Shown here piece after piece: positions 53,057 to 60,664 of a DNA stretch of 64,000 nt; positions within the stretch are counted from its first letter, which is position 1; each line of letters opens with the position of its first letter. The notes under the pieces were generated by a model that saw only the letters and a program-made list of their open reading frames with translations, ran no database searches and was not told the origin of the DNA. The stretch spans positions 1,550,001 through 1,614,000 of the forward strand of contig NZ_CP071696.1 of assembly GCF_018024495.1 (NCBI RefSeq), in the 5' to 3' direction. Source of the DNA: Agromyces archimandritae (GTDB lineage Bacteria > Actinomycetota > Actinomycetes > Actinomycetales > Microbacteriaceae). Made by a program: the position numbers and the translations under genes.

Positions 53057-54610
53057 CTACTCGACCGCAGGCGGGCGCCGCACGAGCTCGATCGCCGCCA
53101 CGGCGAGCGCCGCGAGCACGAGCGTCCACACGATGAGCGCGACGGAGAGCGGCCGTGCGAACACCACCACGAGCGCCGCCGCGAGCCCGACGGCGGCGAG
53201 CAGCCACGGCCGCCACCGCTCCACCCAGACGCCGAAGGCGCCCGTGCCGAGCCCGCGCTGCCCGGCCGCCTCGCGGAGGCTCGCCGCCGCGTCCGACGCG
53301 GCCCCGCGCATCCGTCGCGGCACCTCGAAGGGCCCCGCGAGCCACGCGACGAGCGCGACCGCCGCCCCCAGCACGGCGACGACGACCGCCGTATCGAGCA
53401 TGCGCGCCGTCACCCCGCCGTAGAGCGCCGCGGCGGCATCCGCCGGAACCCCCGCGTCGTCCAGCGCCCCGCCGGCGACCATGCCGCCGACCCCGAGCCC
53501 GATGGCGAGCACGATCGCGCCGATCGCCAGTGCGACGCCGGCCCAGATCAGCGCCCGCGCGCGCTTGTGCGCGAGCAGCACCCCGGCTGCCGCGAGGGCG
53601 AGGACGAGCCACGGCATCCACACCCCGGCGATCGTCGCGACCGCGTATCCGAGCTGCACGGCCGCGACCGAATCGCCCTCGGCGACGACGATCGTGCGGT
53701 CGACGGCGGGGATCGCCGCGGCGAAGTCGAGGCCGGCGTCGGCGAGGGCGTCGGCGGCCCGTTCTACGATGGGCCCGAGCTGGATGCCGAGTTCGTCGCC
53801 CTCCAGCGAGACTGCGGCGCCCGGTTCGTGCCGGAGTGCGGCGAGGGCCTCGGCGTGGCTCGCGCGCAACGCCTCGCGCCAGATGTCGGAGAACGCGTCG
53901 GAGGCGACGAAGTCCTCGACGGTGTTGCGGATGAGGGCGCGGATGCCGGCCGCGGCCGGTTCCTCGAGCGCCCGGAGCGCGTCGCTCGCCCGCTCGCCGG
54001 TGCCGAGGTCGATGATGCCGTCGATGACGTCGGAGGTGAGGCCTTCGACGTCGAGCGCTTCCTCGGTGGCGGCGACGGTCTGCGCGGCGACGAGGCGCTG
54101 CACCGCCGGGTCGTCGGCGAGCGGGGCGAAGGTGCCGACGAACGCCTCGGTGTCGGTCAGCTGCGTCGCCGCCCACGCCCCGACGATCGCCACCGGAGTG
54201 AGCACGCCCGCGAGCACCAGGCACACCGCCGAGAGGATGCTGCGGATCACCCCTCCGGCGGTGCGGCGCGGCTTGCGCCGGCCGGGTTCGCCGGTGGATG
54301 CCCCGGCCCGCCCGTTCCCGAGCTCCGCGCGCAGTCGCGCGTTCTCCGCCTCGAGCGAGGCGAGCCGCTCGCCGGCGGAACCGGCGTCGCCGTGTGGGGT
54401 GTCCGCGGCGGCGCCGGTTCCGGCTTCGCCCACCGAAGCGGCGGTGCCGTGCGCGGCATCGCGCCCCTCATCCCCCGCGCCGTCGGGCGCCGCCTCGCCC
54501 CCGGCGATGCTGTTCGCGGCGTCGCCGGTTCCGCGCGCCGCGTCCCCCGCATCGCCGGATCCGCGCGCCGCATCCCGCGCGCTGTCGTGCCCCGTGTCAT
54601 CGTGCGCCAT
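53057..54610 (-). CDS. actinobacterial multi-helix membrane protein of unknown function
   Basis: 517 residues. The first 110 are Asp/Gly/Ala/Thr-rich and disordered, with a short coiled coil 'ERLASLEAENARLRAELG' near 83-100. One helix follows at about 128-150 ('ILSAVCLVLAGVLTPVAIVGAWA'), then 'LTDTEAFVGTFAPLADDPAVQRLVAAQTV' and a largely helical extracellular domain to about 320. Four or more helices fill 330-515. The first helix plus 'DTxxFVxTxxPLAxDPxVQ' is a pattern seen in streptomycete and other actinobacterial integral membrane proteins with no assigned role. The ATG follows GAGGGGG. Confidence 0.7.
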   Translation of the reverse strand: MAHDDTGHDSARDAARGSGDAGDAARGTGDAANSIAGGEAAPDGAGDEGRDAAHGTAASVGEAGTGAAADTPHGDAGSAGERLASLEAENARLRAELGNGRAGASTGEPGRRKPRRTAGGVIRSILSAVCLVLAGVLTPVAIVGAWAATQLTDTEAFVGTFAPLADDPAVQRLVAAQTVAATEEALDVEGLTSDVIDGIIDLGTGERASDALRALEEPAAAGIRALIRNTVEDFVASDAFSDIWREALRASHAEALAALRHEPGAAVSLEGDELGIQLGPIVERAADALADAGLDFAAAIPAVDRTIVVAEGDSVAAVQLGYAVATIAGVWMPWLVLALAAAGVLLAHKRARALIWAGVALAIGAIVLAIGLGVGGMVAGGALDDAGVPADAAAALYGGVTARMLDTAVVVAVLGAAVALVAWLAGPFEVPRRMRGAASDAAASLREAAGQRGLGTGAFGVWVERWRPWLLAAVGLAAALVVVFARPLSVALIVWTLVLAALAVAAIELVRRPPAVE

Positions 54611-54711
54611 GCCGTCCCCCTCGGCTCAGCCGGGCGCCGCGAGCGCCCCTCCCTCGATTGTGCCCCGCCCGCGCCCCCGCGTCGAGGCGTGCGCCCCGGC
54701 ATCCACGCGCT

Positions 54712-54880
54712 GTTGGAGGTCGCCTCTCCCGATGGAGGCGCCGAATCCGCGCCCTCCAACGGGCACTCGAACCTCCATCGCCTGCAGAAGTGCCGATCTC
54801 CCGCGCAGCGACGCGTAGGAGTGCCGATCTCCCGTGGGAGTGCCGGGAAGTCGGAACTCCGGCGGGAGATCGGTACTCCA
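54712..54880 (+). repeat. composite 170-bp repeat, copy A
   Basis: Two palindromic parts: TTGGAGGTCGCC..GATGGAGG...CCTCCA, then GTGCCGATCTCCCGCGCAGCGACGCG...GGCGGGAGATCGGTACTCC. It matches 56692-56858 almost base for base. It occupies the gap between the TetR gene and the membrane protein; the rest (54881-55021) is filler with two copies of 'gtgcgcagtacaaggagggatg'. Confidence 0.9.
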
Positions 54881-55021
54881 AGGGGCGGCGAGGCGCAGTG
54901 ATGCTGCGGGGCAGTGGATACTGCGGGGCACGGGCAGGCGCGGCGGTGGATGCCGGTGCGCGGTGTGGATGCCGGTGCGCAGTACAAGGAGGGATGGTGC
55001 GCAGTACAAGGAGGGATGGTG

Positions 55022-55720
55022 TCAGGAGGCGTCGATGCCCGCGAGCATGGCCCGCAGCGCGTCGCGGTGGGCGGCGTCGAAATCGCGGCCGACGAGGACC
55101 TGGAAGAGGAGCGCCGAGATCGCGAGGTCGGCGGCGGCGTCCGCGCGAACGGATCCGTCCGCAGCACCGCCCGCGCGAACGGATCCGTCCGCAACACCGC
55201 CCGCGGCATCCGCACCCCGAGCCGCTGCAGCACCCGCACCCCTGCCCGGGCCGGCTGCACCGGCGCCCGAACCGTTGCCTGCGGCATCCACACCCCCGTC
55301 GCCCTGCAGCAGCTCCGCGACCGCACGGCGCGCGGGCCCGAGAGTGCGTTCGGCGAAGCGGGCGGCCGCGTCGTCGTCGCCGGCGATGGCCGAGAGCGCT
55401 GCGCGCAGGGAGGCGACGACGTCGGGGTCGGAGAGGGCCAGAGCGGAGCGGTCGATCCACCCGGCGATGTCGGCGTCGCGATCGCCGGTGTGGACGACGG
55501 TGGCGGGGCTGGGAGGTTCGAATCCTTCGATGACGGCCTCGGCGATGATCGCGGACTTCGACGGCCACCAGCGGTACAGGGTCTGTTTTCCGACGCCTGC
55601 GCGGGCGGCGATGCCGTCCATCGAGAGGCGGTCGACCCCGCCGGGGAGCAGTTCGCGGGTGGCGGCGAGGATGCGCTCGCGGGATGCCTGGCTGCGCGGC
55701 CTGCCCGGTGGTCTCGTCAC
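55022..55720 (-). CDS. TetR-family regulator
   Basis: 232-residue repressor. The helix-turn-helix is at about 10-58 ('ASRERILAATRELLPGGVDRLSMDGIAARAGVGKQTLYRWWPSKSAI'), followed by the TetR_C_11-like effector domain. Residues about 145-190 are an inserted Gly/Ala/Asp-rich stretch with near-identical 'ADGSVRAG' repeats, absent from typical relatives. It is divergent from an SDR gene with a perfect palindrome between them, so it probably controls the SDR. GTG at 55720 lies seven bases after TAGGAT (55733 to 55728, minus). Confidence 0.88.
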   Translation of the reverse strand: MTRPPGRPRSQASRERILAATRELLPGGVDRLSMDGIAARAGVGKQTLYRWWPSKSAIIAEAVIEGFEPPSPATVVHTGDRDADIAGWIDRSALALSDPDVVASLRAALSAIAGDDDAAARFAERTLGPARRAVAELLQGDGGVDAAGNGSGAGAAGPGRGAGAAAARGADAAGGVADGSVRAGGAADGSVRADAAADLAISALLFQVLVGRDFDAAHRDALRAMLAGIDAS

Positions 55721-55763
55721 AGGGGCGATCCTAACGCGGTGGGCGTAGCATTCTGAGACGAAT

Positions 55764-55782
55764 CGTTCCGAAACACGGAACG
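55764..55782. promoter_or_regulatory. TetR operator between divergent TetR and SDR genes
   Basis: CGTTCCG (55764-55770), AAACA, CGGAACG (55776-55782): perfect 7-bp arms, 20 bases upstream of the SDR start. Confidence 0.65.
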
Positions 55783-55802
55783 CGCGAAACCTGGAGGAAC
55801 AC

Positions 55803-56600
55803 ATGAGGCTCGAAGGCAAAGTCGCCATCATCACCGGAGCCGCCGGCGGCATGGGCAAGTCCGCCGCCCTGCGATTCGCCGCCGAGGGCGCGAAGGTCGC
55901 CGTCGTCGACCTGCAGGAAGAGGCCGCCCGATCCGCGGTCGACGAGATCGTCGCCGCCGGCGGCACCGCCCTCGCGATCGGCGCCGACGTCTCGAACGCC
56001 GCCGACGTGCAACGCATCGTCGAGCGCACGAGCGCCGAACTCGGCCTGCCGACCGTGCTGTACAACAACGCCGGCGTCGACCTCGAGAACAAACTGCCCA
56101 TGACCGAGACCGGCGAAGACGTCTTCGACAAGATCATCGCCGTGAACCTCAAGGGGCCGTGGCTGCTCATGAAGGCCGTCGTACCCGCGATGACCGAGGC
56201 CGGCGGCGGATCCATCATCAACACCGGCTCGATCGGTGCGATCCGCGCGGCCTCGACGGCCGTCTACTGCGCCTCGAAGGGCGGCCTGCTCGCCATGACC
56301 CGCGTCGCCGCCGCCGAACTCGGCCGCTTCGGCATCCGCGTGAACGGGCTGAACCCCGGCGCCACCATGACCCCGATGGCCTACCAGCAGGCCGAGGAAC
56401 TGCGCGCCCGCGGCGTCGAGATCCCCGACGAGTCGGTCGCCTCGCGGCAGTTCTCGGTGCTCGGCCGCTTCGGCCAGCCCGGCGACATCGCCGACATGGC
56501 GCTGTTCCTCGCAAGCGACGAAGCCTCGTACATCACCGGCGCCGAGTTCAACGTCGACGGCGGCATGAGCATCATGACGGCGGTCACCACCCACCCCTGA
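55803..56600 (+). CDS. short-chain dehydrogenase/reductase
   Basis: 265-residue classical SDR using NAD(P). Cofactor motif 'TGAAGGMG' is near residue 12, 'NNAG' near 90, and the catalytic Ser-Tyr-Lys set is Ser near 140 with 'YCASKGG'. 'DGGMSIM' closes the protein as in 3-oxoacyl-ACP reductase-like and 7-alpha-hydroxysteroid-type SDRs. Asp near 37 after the second strand ('VAVVDLQEEAAR') favours NAD over NADP. The ATG has a GGAGG site. It is probably repressed by the divergent TetR. Substrate unknown; the nearby ketosteroid-dehydrogenase-like gene makes a steroid or alicyclic alcohol conceivable. Confidence 0.9.
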   Translation: MRLEGKVAIITGAAGGMGKSAALRFAAEGAKVAVVDLQEEAARSAVDEIVAAGGTALAIGADVSNAADVQRIVERTSAELGLPTVLYNNAGVDLENKLPMTETGEDVFDKIIAVNLKGPWLLMKAVVPAMTEAGGGSIINTGSIGAIRAASTAVYCASKGGLLAMTRVAAAELGRFGIRVNGLNPGATMTPMAYQQAEELRARGVEIPDESVASRQFSVLGRFGQPGDIADMALFLASDEASYITGAEFNVDGGMSIMTAVTTHP

Positions 56601-56610
56601 GGCGTGCTTC

Positions 56611-56690
56611 GGCGAGTGGATGCCGGGGCGCCCCGCGTGGATGCCCTGGCGCGCCCGCGCCGCGGCGGCGCGCCCCGGCATCCACTCGCC
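56611..56690. terminator. long GAGTGGATGCC hairpin after the SDR gene
   Basis: Perfect 20-bp arms, GGCGAGTGGATGCCGGGGCG (56611-56630) and its exact complement (56671-56690), with 40 bases between that contain a further GTGGATGCC. It begins 11 bases after the SDR stop. Confidence 0.75.
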
Positions 56691-56691
56691 C

Positions 56692-56858
56692 GTTGGAGAT
56701 CGCCCTCCCGATGGAGGTCCCGAATCCGCGCCCTCCAACGGAACCGGGACCTCCATCGCCTGCAGAAGTGCCGATCTCCCGCGCAGCGACGCGTAGGAGT
56801 GCCGATCTCCCGCGGGAGTGCCGGGAAGTCGGAACTCCGGCGGGAGATCGGCACTCCT
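56692..56858 (+). repeat. composite 170-bp repeat, copy B
   Basis: Second copy of 54712-54880 in the same orientation. Small differences fall in loops, while the 'cgcgcagcgacgcgtaggagtgccgatctcccg' core is unchanged. Confidence 0.9.
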
Positions 56859-56907
56859 GTGCCGCGGCGGGGCGGCACGCCGCGACCGGCGGCATCTCGA
56901 CACGAGT

Positions 56908-57095
56908 GGATGCCGGGCGCGGGGCGGCGGGCACGGCGCGGCCGGCTGGGGTGGATGCCGGGCACGGAGCGGCTGGCCGGGGTGGATGCCGGGCACGGAG
57001 CGGCTGGCCGGGGTGGATGCCGGGCGCGGCCGGCCGGGGTGGATGCCGGGGCGGGGCGCCCGGCCGGGGTGGATGCCGGGCGCGGGGCGGCTGGG
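56908..57095 (+). repeat. G-rich minisatellite, GGGGTGGATGCCGGGC units
   Basis: Six units of 30-36 bases such as 'ggggtggatgccgggcacggagcggctggcc', two of them identical. With the hairpin and composite repeat it fills 56601-57130. The + strand has many runs of four G. Confidence 0.85.
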
Positions 57096-57130
57096 GAGGC
57101 GCGCCCGCGCCCCGGCGTGCGCCCCAGCCC

Positions 57131-57694
57131 CTACTCCCCCCGCGGGGCGAACGCGGCGTGGAAGATCGACCAGGCGCGGCGGCCGACTGCGTCGCGGTCG
57201 GCGGCGTCGGTGCGGGCGAGCACTTCGGCGAGCATCGTGATCGCGAGGAGGACGTCTTCGGTGGCGACGTGGTCGCCGATGCGGCCGGCGGCGCGCTCGC
57301 GATCGACGACGGCGGCGACGATCGCCTGCATCCGTTCGCCGAGGTGCGCGACGCGGGCGTCGTGCTGGTTGCCGCTGACCATGTCGATGAAGGCGGTCGA
57401 GACGAGGGTGCGTTCGATGACGCGGTCGAGCAGTTCGTCGAGCCCGGCATCCACCGCGGCCGAGGCGGTTTCGAGGGCGTCGAGGTTCTCGTCGAAGACG
57501 GCGACGGCGAGGTCGATGCGTTCGGGGAAGTGCCGGTAGAGGCTGCCCTGCCCGACGCCGGCGCGGCGGGCGACGGCGTTCAGCGGGGCGTTCAGCCCCT
57601 CGCTGGCGAAGATCTCACGGGCGGCGGCGATGAGGGCGGCCCGGTTGGCGGGGCCGGCACTCGGTCCGCGATTCGTCTTCCGCGTCGTCGGCAC
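57131..57694 (-). CDS. TetR-family regulator
   Basis: 187-residue repressor. The helix-turn-helix is at about 14-60 ('NRAALIAAAREIFASEGLNAPLNAVARRAGVGQGSLYRHFPERIDL'), with a helical ligand domain. It is divergent from the FAD dehydrogenase gene; a perfect inverted repeat lies between them. GTG at 57694 lies seven bases after TACGCT (57707 to 57702, minus). Likely controls the dehydrogenase in response to its substrate. Confidence 0.88.
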   Translation of the reverse strand: MPTTRKTNRGPSAGPANRAALIAAAREIFASEGLNAPLNAVARRAGVGQGSLYRHFPERIDLAVAVFDENLDALETASAAVDAGLDELLDRVIERTLVSTAFIDMVSGNQHDARVAHLGERMQAIVAAVVDRERAAGRIGDHVATEDVLLAITMLAEVLARTDAADRDAVGRRAWSIFHAAFAPRGE

Positions 57695-57710
57695 GGCTGC
57701 TAGCGTACAA

Positions 57711-57728
57711 CCGGACAGCGTTGTCCGG
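57711..57728. promoter_or_regulatory. TetR operator upstream of the FAD dehydrogenase
   Basis: CCGGACA (57711-57717), GCGT, TGTCCGG (57722-57728): perfect 7-bp arms. It overlaps the expected transcript starts on both strands; TAGCGTA at 57701-57707 reads as a -10 in both directions. Confidence 0.65.
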
Positions 57729-57746
57729 ATGGAGGGGAGCACCATC

Positions 57747-59654
57747 ATGAGCGAAACATGGGACCGCGAGGTCGACATCCTCGTCGCAGGCTCGGGCGCC
57801 GCGGCGCTCACCGCCGCGATCACCGCGAAGGACGCGGGGCTCGACGTCCTCGTCACCGAGAGCACCGACCGCTGGGGCGGCACCACGATGCGATCCGGCG
57901 GCGGCCTCTGGCTGCCGAACAACCCCGTGATGCGGCGGCGGGGCATCCACGATTCGCGCGAAGCCGCCCTCGAGTACCTCGAGGCATCCATCGGCCCCGT
58001 GGCATCCATCGGCCCCGCCTCCTCGCAGGCCCGCCGCGAGGCCTTCGTCGACGGCGTCGCGCCGTTCGTCGAACTCACCGAACGCCTCGGGGTCGTCTGG
58101 TCGGTCGGCAAGGACTACCCCGACTACTACCCCGACCGGGCGGGCGGGCGGATCGGCCGATCCATCGAGGTGAAACCGTTCGACGCGCGCAAGCTCGGCG
58201 ACGGGCTGGCGACCTCGCGCATCGGCGACGCGATCCCGGTGCCGCTGAAGAACGACGACGTCTGGCTGCTGTCGCGGGCGTGGTCGACGCCGTCGGGGTT
58301 CGTGCGCGGCGCGCGGTTCGTGTTCCGCACCCTCGGCGGCCTGATCATGGGCCGCAAACTCGTCGGCATGGGCGGCGGCCTCATGCTGAGCCTCGGGAAC
58401 ATCGTCAAGAAGCAGGGCACCGAGATCCTGCTGAACTCGCCGCTCACCGAACTCATCACGGCCGCCGACGGCCGCGTCACCGGGGCCGTCGTATCCACCC
58501 CGGCCGGCACACAGCGCATCCACGCGCGACGCGGCGTCATCCTCGGCGCCGGCGGCTTCGCGCAGCGCACCGAGTGGCGCCAGAAGTACCACGGCATCCC
58601 CGGCTACACCTCGGCGGCCGACGGCGACCTCGGCACCGCGATCGAGGCCGGCGCCGCGGCCGGCGGTGCGCTCGCCCTCATGGACGACGCCTGGTGGGGC
58701 GCATCCGTGCCGATCCCGGGCAAGCAGGCCTCGTTCGTGCTGAACGAACGCAGCGACCCGTTCTCGATCGTCGTCGACCAGTCCGGTCGGCGATACCTGA
58801 ACGAGTCGGAGAGCTACATCGACTTCGGCCACCACCTGCTGGAGCGCGACGAGACCGTTCCCGCGAACCCGTCGTGGCTCATCACCGACCGCCGGCACGC
58901 GCGCCGCTACATGTTCTCGGGAGCGCTCCTCGGCGGCAAGGCGATGAGAGAGCAGGGGATCATCGTCGAGGCGGCGACCCTCGACGAACTCGCCGCGAAG
59001 CTCGGGTTCGACCGCGACACGTTCCGCGCGACCGTCGAACGCTTCAACGGCTTCTGCAAGACCGGCGTCGACGAGGACTTCGGCCGCGGCCGCACCGCCT
59101 ACGACCGCTACTACAGCGACCCGCGCGTGAAGCCGAACCCGAACCTCGGGCCGCTCGAGAAGGGACCGTTCCGCGCCATCAAGCTCGTTCCCGGCGACCT
59201 CGGCACCAAGGGCGGGCTGCTCACCGACGAGCACTCCCGCGTCGTCCGCGCCGACGGCTCGGTCATCGACGGCCTCTACGCCGCCGGCAACACGACCGCC
59301 TCGGTCATGGGTCACACCTACCCCGGTCCGGGCTCGACGATCGGGCCGGCCGCGGTGTTCGGCATGCTCGCCGCGCGCCACGCGGCGGCGGGTGCGTCGG
59401 GGGCGGGGGCGTCGGGGGCGGGTGCGTCGGGGGCGGGTGCGGATGCCGGGGCGCAGCGTTCCGGTGCGGTGCCGCGCACGACCACGGTGGTGGATGCCGC
59501 GTCGCAGCCGAGTTCGGGTGCCGAGGCCGAGGCGCAGCCCTCGGGTGCCGAGGCCGGGGCGCAACCTTCGGGTGCCGAGGCCGAGGCGCAACCTTCGGGT
59601 GCCGAGGCCGAGGCGCAGCCTGTAATCGAGCCCGCCGCCCGCACCGCCGAGTAG
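57747..59654 (+). CDS. FAD-binding dehydrogenase, 3-ketosteroid delta1-dehydrogenase-like
   Basis: 635 residues. The flavoprotein (1-550) starts with 'DILVAGSGAAALTAAITAKDAGLDVLVTE', then 'WGGTTMRSGGGLWLPNN', and ends with 'GLYAAGNTTASVMGHTYPGPGSTIGPAAVFG', the KstD/fumarate-reductase-type FAD closing motif. KstD introduces a C1-C2 double bond into 3-ketosteroids; relatives act on other 3-keto compounds, so the substrate is uncertain. Residues 550-635 are an added low-complexity tail with 'GASGAG' and nine-residue 'AEAEAQPSG' repeats, absent from the family. The ATG follows GGAGGGGAGC. Regulated by the divergent TetR. Confidence 0.85.
   Translation: MSETWDREVDILVAGSGAAALTAAITAKDAGLDVLVTESTDRWGGTTMRSGGGLWLPNNPVMRRRGIHDSREAALEYLEASIGPVASIGPASSQARREAFVDGVAPFVELTERLGVVWSVGKDYPDYYPDRAGGRIGRSIEVKPFDARKLGDGLATSRIGDAIPVPLKNDDVWLLSRAWSTPSGFVRGARFVFRTLGGLIMGRKLVGMGGGLMLSLGNIVKKQGTEILLNSPLTELITAADGRVTGAVVSTPAGTQRIHARRGVILGAGGFAQRTEWRQKYHGIPGYTSAADGDLGTAIEAGAAAGGALALMDDAWWGASVPIPGKQASFVLNERSDPFSIVVDQSGRRYLNESESYIDFGHHLLERDETVPANPSWLITDRRHARRYMFSGALLGGKAMREQGIIVEAATLDELAAKLGFDRDTFRATVERFNGFCKTGVDEDFGRGRTAYDRYYSDPRVKPNPNLGPLEKGPFRAIKLVPGDLGTKGGLLTDEHSRVVRADGSVIDGLYAAGNTTASVMGHTYPGPGSTIGPAAVFGMLAARHAAAGASGAGASGAGASGAGADAGAQRSGAVPRTTTVVDAASQPSSGAEAEAQPSGAEAGAQPSGAEAEAQPSGAEAEAQPVIEPAARTAE
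59520..59620 (+). repeat. 27-bp coding tandem repeat in the dehydrogenase tail
   Basis: Units GCCGAGGCCGAGGCGCAGCC.TCGGGT start at 59520, 59547, 59574 and 59601. The period is 27 bases (nine codons), keeping the frame open. Confidence 0.92.
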
Positions 59655-59730
59655 CCGCACTCGTCTCCGACCGGCGGACCGGACGCCCCACGGCATCCAC
59701 CGCAGCCGAGCCGGCGCCGACGCGCTCTCT

Positions 59731-59825
59731 TTCTCTGCGCAATGCAGGAACACGCACGGCGTGTCGCCCCCGCCATGCGGCAGAACCCCCCGCGACACGA
59801 TCACACTCCTGCATTGCGCAGAGAA
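59731..59825 (+). repeat. 89-bp three-stem palindromic element, copy 7
   Basis: Arms extended to 19 bases (TTCTCTGCGCAATGCAGGA). First of five copies in the 1-kb gap 59655-60664 between the convergent dehydrogenase and xylB. Confidence 0.9.
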
Positions 59826-59939
59826 CAGCCAGGGTTTCGGGTGGATACCGCGCGCGACCGAGCCCAGGAGTGGATGCCGCGGCGCAGTCGACCGAACCGG
59901 TGCCCCACAGCATCCCCGCGCTCGATGAGCCACCCGCTC

Positions 59940-60028
59940 TCTGCGCAATGCAGGAACGCGCACGGCGTGTCGCCGCCGCCACGCGGCAGAAGTGCCCGCG
60001 ACACGATCGCACTCCTGCATTGCGCAGA
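59940..60028 (+). repeat. 89-bp three-stem palindromic element, copy 8
   Basis: Apart from the palindrome, the spacer to copies 7 and 9 is itself repeated ('gtggatgccgcgcgcgaccgagcccaggagtggatgccg...cagcatccccgcgctcgatgagcca'), making a unit of about 210 bp. Confidence 0.9.
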
Positions 60029-60158
60029 GAACAGCCGGGGTTGCGGGTGGATGCCGCGCGCGACCGAGCCCAGGAGTGGATGCCGCTGCGCAGTCGACCG
60101 AGCCGGGTGCCCCCCACAGCATCCCCACGCTCGATGAGCCACCAGAGCCGCCCTGCTT

Positions 60159-60247
60159 TCTGCGCAATGCAGGAACACGCACGGCGTGTCGCCCCCGCCA
60201 TGCGGCAGAACCCCCCGCGACACGATCACATTCCTGCATTGCGCAGA
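60159..60247 (+). repeat. 89-bp three-stem palindromic element, copy 9
   Basis: Interior nearly identical to copy 7. Part of the composite tandem array, with the same spacer on both sides. Confidence 0.9.
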
Positions 60248-60374
60248 GAACAGCCAGGGTTGCGGGTGGATGCCGCGCGCGACCGAGCCCAGGAGTGGAT
60301 GCCGCTGCGCAGTCGACCGAACCGCTGCCCCACAGCATCCCCGCGCTCGATGAGCCGCCAGAGCCGCCCTGCTT

Positions 60375-60463
60375 TCTGCGCAATGCAGGAACACGCACGG
60401 CGTGTCGCCGCCGCCATGCGGCAGAAGTGCCCGCGACACGATCGCACTCCTGCATTGCGCAGA
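60375..60463 (+). repeat. 89-bp three-stem palindromic element, copy 10
   Basis: Interior of the copy 8 type ('gccgccgccatgcggcagaagtgccc'). Confidence 0.9.
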
Positions 60464-60545
60464 GACCGGCACCCCTGCGCGGGGAGCGCCCGATGTGCGC
60501 ACCCGCGCAGGCCCCCACCCGCACCGCAGACCCACACCGGCTTCT

Positions 60546-60634
60546 TCTGCGCAATGCAGGAACACGCACGGCGTGTCGCCGCCGCCATGCGGCAGAAGTG
60601 CCCGCGACACGATCGCACTCCTGCATTGCGCAGA
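60546..60634 (+). repeat. 89-bp three-stem palindromic element, copy 11
   Basis: Interior identical in type to copy 10, but a different, shorter spacer precedes it (60464-60545). It ends 30 bases before the xylB stop. Confidence 0.9.
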
Positions 60635-60664
60635 GACCGGCGCCCCACAGGGCGGAGCGCCCGC

